NCBI RefSeq assembly: GCF_024189315.1
Contig: NZ_JAIZEO010000005.1
Coordinates: 310,001 to 374,000, forward strand
From: Halobacillus sp. A5
GTDB taxonomy: Bacteria > Bacillota > Bacilli > Bacillales > Halobacillaceae
DNA length: 64,000 bases
Direction of reading: 5' to 3'
A program made the translations under genes and the position numbers. The notes under the pieces are model-generated. The model was given only the letters and a program-made list of their open reading frames with translations. It did not search any database and was not told the DNA's origin. The first letter of the stretch is position 1, and every line of letters begins with the position of its first letter. Below are positions 42,609-51,933 of the stretch, one piece after another.

Positions 42609-43703
42609 TTAATCAACAAATTTATCTAAATATTTAAATTGTTTTTTAGATTTTTCGAATATATTATTATTAATTAATTTGTTTCTACTAACCTCGTCTA
42701 TTATTTTTTCTACATTTATCTTACTAATATCTCTTATATAAGAGTAGTTTGAAGTCATCTCAAGGTCGTTAAGTATGTTATACGTTTTTTCACTGTATAT
42801 AATAGGAAAAACACTTTGATTGAATAAGAAAGCAAGTATGATGGAGTGAAAACGGCTACCAAATATTATTTCACATTTTTTGAATTCGTTTAGAAAGTTA
42901 TCTATATTTCCTTCATAACTCACTATCTTAATCTTCCTTCTATGTTTGAATCTTAAAGACTCTATAATTTGTTTTATTGCTTCCAGGTCACCTTCTTTTT
43001 TACAAAAAGAAAATAATTTCACTTCAAATCCTTTCTCTATATACCTTTTTATTAATTCTACAATCTTATCTTTATACTGTGATTCATACTTTTTTAATCC
43101 TTCTCTGTTAACCAAGTTTATTATGGAAAAACCAACACTTTTTTCTTTGTAACTGACTGAATCATTTTTTAACCCAAAAATCACATCTGGAGCTAACCTA
43201 ATATTTTGTTCATTACTAAAAATATTGTACGAGTATTTGTCACGAAAACAAATATCATCAAATAACTTAAAGTATTCCCGATGTTCATTTATAAAATATG
43301 AATCTTTAAATGGACCAAAATTTGCTCCAATAATAAATATAGGTTTCTTGGATTTTTTAAATTTTAAGGGGACCTCCATTCGTTCTTTTAAGAATTTTTC
43401 CCACCCCTTTCCCTCCATGAAAATTGAACCACCTATATAAACGTAGGCACTATATCTAAAATAGTAAAATAACAAGTTGTCCAATCTCCTATAAAACCTT
43501 ACTTTTTTCACAAGTACATTTAAACTAGATTGTTTAATAAGATTGACGTTTTTGTATTCCTTAAATATTAATTCATATTTTTTCTTCGTAGTTAAAAGTT
43601 CCCATTGTACATTTGGGTATCTTTCAAAAAGAACCTTTAAAAACAAATCGTCTCCTAAGTTTATGTTATAGTAAGCATTGACTAATATTCTTTTTCTCTT
43701 CAT
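42609..43703 (-). CDS. Polysaccharide pyruvyl transferase-family protein
   Basis: The 364-residue protein starts RILVNAYYNINLGDDLF, the family's opening N-x-GDD motif, and ends with the substrate loop FGSRFHSIILAFLFNQ characteristic of pyruvyl transferases. The reaction would add a ketal-linked pyruvate from phosphoenolpyruvate to a sugar in the glycan, giving it negative charge. Some family members have other activities (as CsaB-like versus WcaK-like). AT-rich, with runs of Asn, Lys and Ile. Confidence 0.85.
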   Translation of the reverse strand: MKRKRILVNAYYNINLGDDLFLKVLFERYPNVQWELLTTKKKYELIFKEYKNVNLIKQSSLNVLVKKVRFYRRLDNLLFYYFRYSAYVYIGGSIFMEGKGWEKFLKERMEVPLKFKKSKKPIFIIGANFGPFKDSYFINEHREYFKLFDDICFRDKYSYNIFSNEQNIRLAPDVIFGLKNDSVSYKEKSVGFSIINLVNREGLKKYESQYKDKIVELIKRYIEKGFEVKLFSFCKKEGDLEAIKQIIESLRFKHRRKIKIVSYEGNIDNFLNEFKKCEIIFGSRFHSIILAFLFNQSVFPIIYSEKTYNILNDLEMTSNYSYIRDISKINVEKIIDEVSRNKLINNNIFEKSKKQFKYLDKFVD

Positions 43704-43731
43704 ATATACACATCTTTCTGTATTAATACTA

Positions 43732-44922
43732 TTACTTTATCAATTTATAAAACTTATTAACTTCTTCGAAATTACCTTTTTTCTCTGTCTTGAGAAAATT
43801 AATAATTTCGTCTTTTAATAATGGGTTCTCAATATACCTAATAATTCCATTAAAAACACTATTACCATCCATATTCACGACCAACCCATTCTTGTTATCT
43901 ATCATTTGGTTATAAACTGCATCGAACCTAGTAGTGACTATAGGAACATTTAACATTCTTGCTTCTGCAATCGCCAATCCAAAACCTTCAAACTTAGAGG
44001 TTTGTACATAAAAATCCGCACCTTTAATATAAGGATACGGATTTGGTTTGACACCAAGTAATATAAAGTGGTCACTTAACTCTCTCTTCTCAATTTCTTC
44101 TTCAATTTCTTTTCTCAATGGACCTTTTCCTAATACATACCATTTAAAATTGATCCCTTGATTTCTTAGTCTTTCACAAGCATCTAATGCAATGTCATAA
44201 CCTTTTTGATAAGCTAATCTACCAATTGTTAGAATGCGATACCCATCAAAATCATCTTTGTAAGCATCCCCTATATTAGCCATGTTAAAAATAAGATCAG
44301 GATGATTTATATCATAAATCACTTCTAATTTGTTCCTGTTTTCTGGAAAAGTTTCTGCGAAAATTTCTTTTGTTGATTTTGAAACTGCGATTACTTTACT
44401 ATAATTTCTATAGTATACTTCTTGAAATTCCTTTTCTTTTCTATTTAAATGATAACTAACATTTACCCAAGCAATTTTTGTTTTAGCTTGCACTTTTTCA
44501 GCAACATAAAAAGTAGGGACTCCCTGTGAATAACTAATTGCTACATCATATTTACTTGTGTTATTTTCAATAACATCTGAAACTGTTTTCCAATATATTC
44601 TAGCTTTTTCTGCGTTACTATACTTTTTTAACCGTATTCTTGAAGAATATTTGATTCTCGAAGTAAGCATTTTAAAATTTCCACTAAGGAATCCATGTCT
44701 TAGAGAGTTTTTAAAACTACAATTTGAAAATTTAATGTATTCTAATGCTGGCAAGAGGTTAACTTCTTTAGGAACAAATTCTTCAAGGGGGTCTCCATGC
44801 GAAAAAAGCATTAGGTCAACACTGTACTTGTTATAATCCAATAAGGATAGTAATGTTACTAAACTCTTTTCTGCACCAGCAACATCTAAAGATTCGATAA
44901 CAAATAATAATTTCTTTTTCAT
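43732..44922 (-). CDS. GT4 glycosyltransferase
   Basis: The 396-residue GT-B enzyme begins KLLFVIESLDVAGAEKSLVTLL. The donor-binding half has TIGRLAYQKGYD, KPNPYPYIKGADFYVQTSKFEGFGLAIAEA. The AAAAAGAAAT composition near the start and high Lys/Asn content match the AT-rich block. It likely adds one residue of the repeat unit in the cytoplasm. It is followed by 20 bases and the phosphotransferase gene upstream in the same direction. Confidence 0.88.
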   Translation of the reverse strand: MKKKLLFVIESLDVAGAEKSLVTLLSLLDYNKYSVDLMLFSHGDPLEEFVPKEVNLLPALEYIKFSNCSFKNSLRHGFLSGNFKMLTSRIKYSSRIRLKKYSNAEKARIYWKTVSDVIENNTSKYDVAISYSQGVPTFYVAEKVQAKTKIAWVNVSYHLNRKEKEFQEVYYRNYSKVIAVSKSTKEIFAETFPENRNKLEVIYDINHPDLIFNMANIGDAYKDDFDGYRILTIGRLAYQKGYDIALDACERLRNQGINFKWYVLGKGPLRKEIEEEIEKRELSDHFILLGVKPNPYPYIKGADFYVQTSKFEGFGLAIAEARMLNVPIVTTRFDAVYNQMIDNKNGLVVNMDGNSVFNGIIRYIENPLLKDEIINFLKTEKKGNFEEVNKFYKLIK

Positions 44923-44942
44923 GTTTTCCCCTGCCTCTTTAA

Positions 44943-45956
44943 CTACTCTATATTAATTTTTTCAATAATGTATTTATTGATATCTTTCGCAAAATCACGG
45001 TATTTTATTTGATTTAAAACTAGAAGAATATATTCCATCATAAAAAGACACTCCAATATATATATATCAACTTGAAAAAAATCAAATATATCTCTTCTAC
45101 AATTTAAATTTTGTAATATCGATTTTTTGAATGTCTTCACATCATTAATTTCTTTTGAATACCGAGAGTCATCATCAAGGAGAGTATTAATAAGAAAATT
45201 AATATCAAAGTATGGAGAGCGGAAATTGCAATACTCCCAATCTATCAAATGAAAACCTCCGTCTTTAATAATTACGTTTTTACATGATACATCTCCATGG
45301 CTAATTACTTGAGGAACCTTTTTTAAAGTCAACTCATCTATTAATTTCTTGTACGTTTGATAGCAGTAATCGTTAATTTTTTTCTTCTGAGCGTCTGTTA
45401 TATAAATTGTATTTGTTTTTAGTTCTTTTCTTATTTGGTTAAACAAATAATTTATATAATCCTCAGTTTTTATTTCTTTCACCTCAGACGAATTTATTAA
45501 ATTTTCCATTAAATTTTTTATAGAATTATGATTGTTTAATAAAGAACTAGCTGTCGGATGCATCCCATTAATATACAACTCATTTAATATTCTATTTTCT
45601 TCATCCCAATTTATTACATGAACCATACTTTGGAGCTTACTTAAATAGAATTGATTTTCTACTAAATTTGAATATTGTTTTTCATACAAAAATGATACGG
45701 TTTTAATTCTTAAAGAGATTACTTTGTAATTAATATCGCTTACCTTTAAAGCTATGTCTCCTTTCAAAGGCAAACTGATCACTTTAGATCTAGACTTCAA
45801 AAAAATCTTAATGTACAAAATTATTTTATTTATTTTTCCTCTAAAATCATTTGGCAAAAATGGTTTACATTTAAATATTAGTATATATATAAACTTAATA
45901 AATAACATATCTTTACTAACAAAGAGTTTCTGTTCTAATTGTAAATAATGTTTCAT
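44943..45956 (-). CDS. APH-fold phosphotransferase (LicA/aminoglycoside-kinase-like)
   Basis: The 337-residue protein has the kinase catalytic loop VISHGDVSCKNVII (HGD-x4-N) and metal site FHLIDWEYCNF (IDWE), the pattern shared by choline, ethanolamine and aminoglycoside kinases. In glycan clusters such enzymes phosphorylate small alcohols or amines, e.g. choline or glycerol-like, before nucleotide activation. It is beside the CDP-alcohol pathway genes (46975 and 47378), which gives a context link. Substrate unknown. Very AT-rich. Confidence 0.8.
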   Translation of the reverse strand: MKHYLQLEQKLFVSKDMLFIKFIYILIFKCKPFLPNDFRGKINKIILYIKIFLKSRSKVISLPLKGDIALKVSDINYKVISLRIKTVSFLYEKQYSNLVENQFYLSKLQSMVHVINWDEENRILNELYINGMHPTASSLLNNHNSIKNLMENLINSSEVKEIKTEDYINYLFNQIRKELKTNTIYITDAQKKKINDYCYQTYKKLIDELTLKKVPQVISHGDVSCKNVIIKDGGFHLIDWEYCNFRSPYFDINFLINTLLDDDSRYSKEINDVKTFKKSILQNLNCRRDIFDFFQVDIYILECLFMMEYILLVLNQIKYRDFAKDINKYIIEKINIE

Positions 45957-45974
45957 TTTCCCTCCTTGAATTTA

Positions 45975-46961
45975 TTAATATTTTGTTCTTAATAAAGTAT
46001 TGATCCTATGTTGAAAGTAAAATAAACGTGGGTTGTAATTTATTAATGTAATTAAAAACTTATATTTAATGGATAATAAGTCATTTTTCATAACTTGTTT
46101 ATAATGATTCTTTATATGGGATTGTATAATCTTCAAAAATTTCATCTTTTCTTCCTCGCTCCTTATTTGACTTACTATATAGTAACTATTGTCTATACTC
46201 CAAAATACAAAGGAAGAAAAGTATTCTTTTGATAGCTCGGGGTATTCCTTTCTCATAAAAGAAATTATTTTATCCCATATTGAAAAGCTTATAAGCCTAT
46301 CCGCCTTATAATTAGTAGTTAGGATACTGTTTTCTCTTTTAAAATACATATAACCCGTGAAGTTAGTGAATACAACTTTGTTTGCTTTAGCAAACATTTG
46401 ATATGAAGTTGCTAAGTCTTCGTGTAAAAATCCGACTGGAAACTTAATGTTTGATATACATTTCCTATTAAACAATTTATTACAGACTGAAAAGCGATAA
46501 ATTTCCCCTTTAAAAAGTTGTCTTAAGCCTTCATTGTTATCCATTTCTAGTATTAAATCTTTCTCCTTTTTAGGTACCGATACATTTTTTTCATTAACTT
46601 CCCCAAATGTACAAATAGAGATATCGCTTCTTGTATATATACATAATTCATATAACTTTTTATACATATTTATATCAATATAATCATCACTATCCACGAA
46701 ACCTATATACTCACCCTTAACTATATCTAATCCTGCGTTCCTTGCTGAGCTTAACCCTCCATTTTTCTTATGAATTACCCTGATCCTTTTATCTTTTTCT
46801 GCAAACTCATCACAAATTTCGCCACTTCTATCAGTAGATCCATCGTTAACAACTATCACTTCAATATCAGTAAACGTTTGTGCAAGAATACTATCCAAAC
46901 ACCTTCTAAGATAAGGCTCAACATTGTAAACAGGAACAATTATACTTATAGCTGGATTCAT
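45975..46961 (-). CDS. GT2 glycosyltransferase
   Basis: The 328-residue GT-A enzyme has ISIIVPVYNVEPYLRRCLDSIL, VIVVNDGSTDRSGEIC and metal-binding DSDD, followed by an acceptor domain with many aromatic and basic residues. The ATG at 46961 gives a canonical N-terminus MNPAIS and avoids overlap with the TagD gene (46975). Sugar donor unknown. Confidence 0.88.
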   Translation of the reverse strand: MNPAISIIVPVYNVEPYLRRCLDSILAQTFTDIEVIVVNDGSTDRSGEICDEFAEKDKRIRVIHKKNGGLSSARNAGLDIVKGEYIGFVDSDDYIDINMYKKLYELCIYTRSDISICTFGEVNEKNVSVPKKEKDLILEMDNNEGLRQLFKGEIYRFSVCNKLFNRKCISNIKFPVGFLHEDLATSYQMFAKANKVVFTNFTGYMYFKRENSILTTNYKADRLISFSIWDKIISFMRKEYPELSKEYFSSFVFWSIDNSYYIVSQIRSEEEKMKFLKIIQSHIKNHYKQVMKNDLLSIKYKFLITLINYNPRLFYFQHRINTLLRTKY

Positions 46962-46974
46962 AATCTCACCCACT

Positions 46975-47391
46975 TTACAACTCAATTTTCTCCTTCACCA
47001 AAGTCGAAGAAACACCCTTCGTATAAGGAAAAAAAACAATATCTACCCCAACCCGGTTAAACTTTTCCTCAACCTCTAAAAACAACTTGTCACCTTTCCA
47101 ATCATCCCCAACAAACATGACATTGAAGTTCAACATTTCCCAGGCAGCTATTTTGTCCCTGTTAACTTGAGGAATCACTTGATCGACATACCTAATTCCG
47201 CTCACAATATCTTTGCGATCTTCAAACGGAATCACAGGCTGCTTGTTTTTATATTCTTGAACGAGTTCGTCTGTACTTACGCCAACGATAAGATAATCGC
47301 ACTGTTCTTTCGCTTTACGTAAAATATTTAGATGACCCACATGAAATAAATCAAAGACCCCGGTTGTGTATCCGATTTTATATGGCTTCAT
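46975..47391 (-). CDS. tagD: Glycerol-3-phosphate cytidylyltransferase-like (TagD family)
   Basis: The 138-residue cytidylyltransferase has the nucleotide-binding GVFDLFHVGHLN (HxGH), a PFEDRKDIV motif and a terminal SSTLVKEKIEL. It converts CTP and glycerol-3-phosphate (or a related alcohol phosphate) into CDP-glycerol. The ATG at 47391 follows GAGAGGAG and the gene overlaps the glycerophosphotransferase gene by 14 bases. Its G+C content is higher than the AT-rich block downstream; the boundary lies about here. Confidence 0.88.
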   Translation of the reverse strand: MKPYKIGYTTGVFDLFHVGHLNILRKAKEQCDYLIVGVSTDELVQEYKNKQPVIPFEDRKDIVSGIRYVDQVIPQVNRDKIAAWEMLNFNVMFVGDDWKGDKLFLEVEEKFNRVGVDIVFFPYTKGVSSTLVKEKIEL

Positions 47392-48544
47392 ATATTTCTC
47401 CTCTCTTTTCACTAAAGCAGATTTCTTCCATTTGTTTTACTACTTGTTCTGATGCCTGACCTTGTTCGTAAGAGCCAATTTCATCTAGAAATAAAATCAG
47501 TTCCTCCTGATAATGCTTTTCGTTAAACTTTTCAATTCTCTTAGCGAGTTCATGATTAGAAGCTGCCTTAACAAATGGGAGTTCTACTACATTAAAGTAG
47601 AGCTTTCTATCTTTCCTCATGTATTCTTCCAGATCAGGCACATATAAGAAGCAGGGCCGTTTGGTTATGGCATAATCAAACATTAGGGAAGAATAGTCTG
47701 TTATCAGTGCATCAGAAATGAATAAAAGCTCCTGTATATCACTGTAATCCGTGACGTTTATGACACCTTCTCCCATCCGCTCGCCTTTTAATGAAAGGAG
47801 ATGAGGATGAAATTTAACGAGAATCGTCCACTCTCCTCCAAATCGTTGGGTGAGTGATTGTCGTAATTGCTGATAATCCAAGTCATAAACTGAGGTATCG
47901 TTCTTTCTTCTAAACGTAGGGGCATAAAATAGAACCTTTGTGTTATCTGATAAATTAAGATTTTGTTTTACTAGGTCAGATCCGCTTCTTCCTCCAAATA
48001 AAAGGTCATTCCGCGGAGTTCCATGTTTGAAAATTTCTCCATTGTACCAGTACGCTCTTCTAAATATGTCTGTACTGTTTTCACATCCTGAGAGCAGTAA
48101 GTCACACTGCTTAGAATCTCTCTTTGCCATCTTTACATAATGTTCAGGGAGTGTTTCTTCTGCGTCTTTCTCGATTTGTTTTAACCGCATCGAGCTGTGC
48201 CATGTCTGGATGTAATATTGTTTTTTCCTTTTCACAAATAAATCAGTGGTTCTAAAGTTGGTAATGATGATTTTAGATGTACAAAGTTCATAAAAGTACT
48301 TAATGGACATTACTTTTACTTTTCTTATTCGAGGATCTAGATTATAGGCTTCTGGGTCATTAAAGGCCCATACGACATCGAATTTGCTGTTATTATGCTG
48401 AAGCATATACTCTGTAATATATTTTGGATTACATCCATACTGACTGCCGTAATAGCTAAACAAGAAGACTTTATTCTTTTTAATAGGAAAGCTGTTAAAG
48501 AAATAAATGATGAGATAGGAAAGGAATTTCTTGAGGAGGCTCAT
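47378..48544 (-). CDS. CDP-glycerol glycerophosphotransferase-like (TagF/TagB type)
   Basis: The 388-residue membrane-associated transferase has the family motifs QTWHSSMRLK, HGTPRNDLLF, FYAPTFRR and ALITDYSSLMFDYA. It transfers glycerol phosphate units from CDP-glycerol to a lipid-linked acceptor. Length is closer to the primase TagB (about 380) than to polymerase TagF (about 740). Coupled with TagD upstream of it in function. A wall-teichoic-acid-like or phosphoglycerol-decorated EPS is implied by context. Confidence 0.85.
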   Translation of the reverse strand: MSLLKKFLSYLIIYFFNSFPIKKNKVFLFSYYGSQYGCNPKYITEYMLQHNNSKFDVVWAFNDPEAYNLDPRIRKVKVMSIKYFYELCTSKIIITNFRTTDLFVKRKKQYYIQTWHSSMRLKQIEKDAEETLPEHYVKMAKRDSKQCDLLLSGCENSTDIFRRAYWYNGEIFKHGTPRNDLLFGGRSGSDLVKQNLNLSDNTKVLFYAPTFRRKNDTSVYDLDYQQLRQSLTQRFGGEWTILVKFHPHLLSLKGERMGEGVINVTDYSDIQELLFISDALITDYSSLMFDYAITKRPCFLYVPDLEEYMRKDRKLYFNVVELPFVKAASNHELAKRIEKFNEKHYQEELILFLDEIGSYEQGQASEQVVKQMEEICFSEKRGEIYEAI

Positions 48545-49587
48545 ACTGCATTTGCTCCTTCCCTGCTTATTTTTTCAAGTCCAGCTTGTTTAGAGAACAC
48601 TTTTAATTTCCTCGTTATTTTTCGCAGGCTCAAGTAAGCGACATTCAAATATGGATTTCTATAAAATAAACGCAGTTGAAGACTCAGCTGCTGGTCATTT
48701 TCGGTCGCCTGTTTGAAATTAAAATAGTTCTGACGAATATACTCTTTTATTTCCTTTCGATGCATTCTTTGTTGATCTACCTTACGATTTAAAAGCAGGA
48801 GGTTATAATGAATTAGCAGGTTCTTCAATAATTGTTTATAGGATTCTTGTGTCAGACTCGTGTGTTCTTTTTCCAGAAATTCGTGCCTGACTTTAAGCCC
48901 TTTAATTATGTCTAAATTTCTAATTGTATAATTAGCCACGATACTGTCATTACGCTGGTAATAGTTGTATAAAGGTTCATTCAATACGATGAAGGTTCTT
49001 ACCCGATGCATAACGTTGTGAGCCCAGAACACGTCTTCAAACAATACCCCTTTTTCAAACTCCAGATCGCGAATGAGTTCGGTTCTATAGAGCTTGCCCC
49101 AGGCGAAGTTTTTCACGGTTTCATTTTTTACGAGTTCATACATTAGCTTTTCATTATCGTAGATAAGAAGGTCTCCGTTTTTTGAATAATACCTTTGATC
49201 AAACAGGAGATGATCCTTATGCGCATAATAAAAAGCTGATTGGATTACATCAGCTTTAAAGGCGAGCATATGATGAATCATGTGGTCAATCGCTTGCGGT
49301 TCAAGCCAATCATCACTATCAACAAACATCGTAAATTCCCCAGTTACGTGCTTCATTCCGAAATTACGCGCATCTGACAAACCGCCGTTTTCTTTATGCA
49401 AGGCTTTGACTCTGGGATCTTTATCAGCATATTGATTCGCAATTTCACCGCAGCGGTCAGGGGAACCGTCGTCGACTAGAATAATCTCTAATTTTTGATA
49501 GGATTGTGTAAGTATGCTGTCTATGCAGCGGTGAATGTATTTTTCTACTTTATAGATAGGAACGATAACGCTGACTGTTTGATTCAA
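48541..49587 (-). CDS. GT2 glycosyltransferase
   Basis: The 348-residue GT-A enzyme has VSVIVPIYKVEKYIHRCIDSIL, IILVDDGSPDRCGEI and metal-binding FVDSDDWLE. Its stop overlaps the next gene's start (ATGA), so the glycerophosphotransferase is translated from the same ribosome run. The C-terminal third is basic and probably membrane-associated. Donor unknown. Confidence 0.88.
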   Translation of the reverse strand: MNQTVSVIVPIYKVEKYIHRCIDSILTQSYQKLEIILVDDGSPDRCGEIANQYADKDPRVKALHKENGGLSDARNFGMKHVTGEFTMFVDSDDWLEPQAIDHMIHHMLAFKADVIQSAFYYAHKDHLLFDQRYYSKNGDLLIYDNEKLMYELVKNETVKNFAWGKLYRTELIRDLEFEKGVLFEDVFWAHNVMHRVRTFIVLNEPLYNYYQRNDSIVANYTIRNLDIIKGLKVRHEFLEKEHTSLTQESYKQLLKNLLIHYNLLLLNRKVDQQRMHRKEIKEYIRQNYFNFKQATENDQQLSLQLRLFYRNPYLNVAYLSLRKITRKLKVFSKQAGLEKISREGANAV

Positions 49588-49599
49588 TTCTTACACCTC

Positions 49600-50778
49600 C
49601 TATGCTAGTTGATAGAGTTTATCCAGTTCGTGTTCATTATGATAGTTATGATTGCTGCAATTACGTTCCAACTTACTTCTTAATTCCCTATCGTGGTACA
49701 GCTTTTCTATACCGTCCACAATCCCATCAGGAGACAACGAACAGATGAATCCATCCACTTGATCTTCGACTTGGCTTGGTGCTGTTGGATAATTCGTGAT
49801 GACTACCGGCTTTCCTAGAAGCTGGGCTTCTCCTACAGTCACAGCTTTGCCTTCATAACGGGAAGGCTGAACGTATAGATCTGCTGCTTTCATAAAAGGA
49901 TACGGATTGATTTTTTTGCCTAACAAATAAAAGCAATCTTCTAAGTTATTGTCTTTAATTTGCTTTCTTATCTTTTCCTCGTCCCCGCCATAGCCGACAA
50001 CGTACCAGGCCAGCTGATTATACCCTCTATCCGCCAGCAGTTTCATAGCTTCTACTGCCTGGTCAATTCCTTTGGCATGCGACAGGCGGGCCACGGTTAT
50101 TATTTTGAACCTATTGTCATTCTTCATCGGGTTGTCTAGCTTCTCTTCTGATAGAGTTCGAACCAAATGAGGAGAGGTTATATTCTCTATCACCTTAACT
50201 TTACTTTTAAGTGGGGGATATTTCTTGATAAAGGCTTGTTTACATTGTTCTGAAACAGCGATGATGTGGTTGAACTTGTCCCATAACTCAAGGTCCATCC
50301 CTTGATCCGTATCCACAGTAGAATAATCAGTGTGGATCCAGGCAATTTTGGTCTTTGCCTTTACTTTTTCCGCCACCAGGTAGTGTGGCCAAAGGTAACT
50401 GATCGCTACGTCATAGGTTTTTTCAACTTTTGGTAGTAAGGGTAAGGAATATTTCCACATGTACTGCATTTGCTTGTACCCGTTCTCCACCCCTTTAGAT
50501 TGGCTGGCACGGTATTTGGCTAAGAGTCTTGTTATTGCTATTGGAAGTTTTCCTTGCTTGATCACTTGTCCTATCGACATCCTAAATGTTTTGTAAGAAG
50601 GAATCTCATTTAGAAGCGTTGGTTCTTGTGGGAGTATGTCCATAAATTCTCCGGTGTGGCTGCAGAGCAGCAGTTCGACTTTATATTTCTCATAGTCGAA
50701 GTGAGTTAACATGCTGATTAAGCTCCGTTCCACCCCGCCCACTTCCATATCAAAGGAGGTAATTAACAGGTTTTTCAT
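49600..50778 (-). CDS. GT4 glycosyltransferase
   Basis: The 392-residue GT-B enzyme opens NLLITSFDMEVGGVERSLISML and has TVARLSHAKGIDQAVEAMK and QPSRYEGKAVTVGEAQLLGKP in the donor domain. The ATG at 50778 with AAGGAG six bases before it is chosen. It overlaps the upstream GT4 by 29 bases. Confidence 0.9.
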   Translation of the reverse strand: MKNLLITSFDMEVGGVERSLISMLTHFDYEKYKVELLLCSHTGEFMDILPQEPTLLNEIPSYKTFRMSIGQVIKQGKLPIAITRLLAKYRASQSKGVENGYKQMQYMWKYSLPLLPKVEKTYDVAISYLWPHYLVAEKVKAKTKIAWIHTDYSTVDTDQGMDLELWDKFNHIIAVSEQCKQAFIKKYPPLKSKVKVIENITSPHLVRTLSEEKLDNPMKNDNRFKIITVARLSHAKGIDQAVEAMKLLADRGYNQLAWYVVGYGGDEEKIRKQIKDNNLEDCFYLLGKKINPYPFMKAADLYVQPSRYEGKAVTVGEAQLLGKPVVITNYPTAPSQVEDQVDGFICSLSPDGIVDGIEKLYHDRELRSKLERNCSNHNYHNEHELDKLYQLA

Positions 50779-51904
50779 AGTTTTCTCCTTGTTTCCCGCC
50801 ATAAATTTTTAACAGCCTGGAGATTCCTGCGTTGAGGCTGTATCGATTCAATTCAAAACTGTTAATAATTTTGTTGATGTTCTTTTCTTTCTGTCCTGCT
50901 TTTTCCAGAATTACTTCTGCCCATTTTTCGGGTCCATCACTTAATGAAAGATTGGAGACCAATTCTAATCCTAAATCAGCTTCCGGCTGAATAGCATTTG
51001 ACACAACGCATTGAGTTCCGCTTGCCTGCGCTTCGAGTAATACTAATCCTAACCCTTCGTAAATGGATGGGAAAACGAACACATCCATACTGTGAAGCAT
51101 CGTTTCGATGTCGCTTCTGACCCCGACAAATCTGATATTGTTGAATATTCCCAGCTCTTCAGCTTCCTCTATCAATTGACTTCTAAGGTCTCCATCTCCG
51201 ACTAATAAAAGTTTGGCATCCTGGTGTTTGTTTACAATAACTTTCATTATCTTTAATAAGAAGGTGTGATTTTTTGCTTCGATAAAGCGGCCGATATGAC
51301 CGATGACCAGGCTGTTTCCTAACCCATGCTGCAGCTTAAACTCATTGACTTTCTGCTGCGGTTTTTCGATTAAAGAAAAGTAATCGATCACGTTTGGAAA
51401 ATAAGAGTATTCGTTCTTTTCCAGCATTTGTTTTCCGAATAGATAATTACCTGATTGCTTACTGCAGGCTAAGTAATTCGTCGATGCATACTTAATGACT
51501 TTCCGCATACCCGATATATATAATTTCTTGATCAGCCGAGTATGTTCGTCATCCGTTGTGTGCGCGTGGGCGATTCTAACTTTCACTCCAGCTAGTAAAG
51601 CAGCCATATTTGCAATGCCACAATGAAAAAGAGTATGAGAATGAACAGCTTGATATGGTCCATAGTTTTTCATTACTTGATAGAGTTCTTTCACTGAATT
51701 CGTCTGGTTCAGCCGGATTACTCTGCCCCCCAGCATTTCAATTTCTTTGTCATAGTGAGCTTCTTTCCGACTGTAAGAAATAAAGTCGAATTGAATTTTG
51801 TCATGGTCTATGTTTCTGTATATGTTCATTAACATCGTCTCGGTTCCAGCTCGGTTCATGCCTCCTGTGACTTGGAGAACTTTTATAGGTTTGGATTGAG
51901 CCAT
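50750..51904 (-). CDS. GT4 glycosyltransferase (EpsF-like)
   Basis: The 384-residue GT-B enzyme starts IKVLQVTGGMNRAGTETMLMNIY, and has GHIGRFIEAKNHTFLLK and FPSIYEGLGLVLLEAQASG, patterns of EpsF-type enzymes; it is a paralogue of the gene at 57822. The ATG at 51904 follows GAGGGG. It is first of the variable-half glycosyltransferases after the sinR-like gene. Confidence 0.9.
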   Translation of the reverse strand: MAQSKPIKVLQVTGGMNRAGTETMLMNIYRNIDHDKIQFDFISYSRKEAHYDKEIEMLGGRVIRLNQTNSVKELYQVMKNYGPYQAVHSHTLFHCGIANMAALLAGVKVRIAHAHTTDDEHTRLIKKLYISGMRKVIKYASTNYLACSKQSGNYLFGKQMLEKNEYSYFPNVIDYFSLIEKPQQKVNEFKLQHGLGNSLVIGHIGRFIEAKNHTFLLKIMKVIVNKHQDAKLLLVGDGDLRSQLIEEAEELGIFNNIRFVGVRSDIETMLHSMDVFVFPSIYEGLGLVLLEAQASGTQCVVSNAIQPEADLGLELVSNLSLSDGPEKWAEVILEKAGQKEKNINKIINSFELNRYSLNAGISRLLKIYGGKQGENYEKPVNYLL

Positions 51905-51933
51905 GTTTTTCCCCTCAAATCCCCATAAGATTT

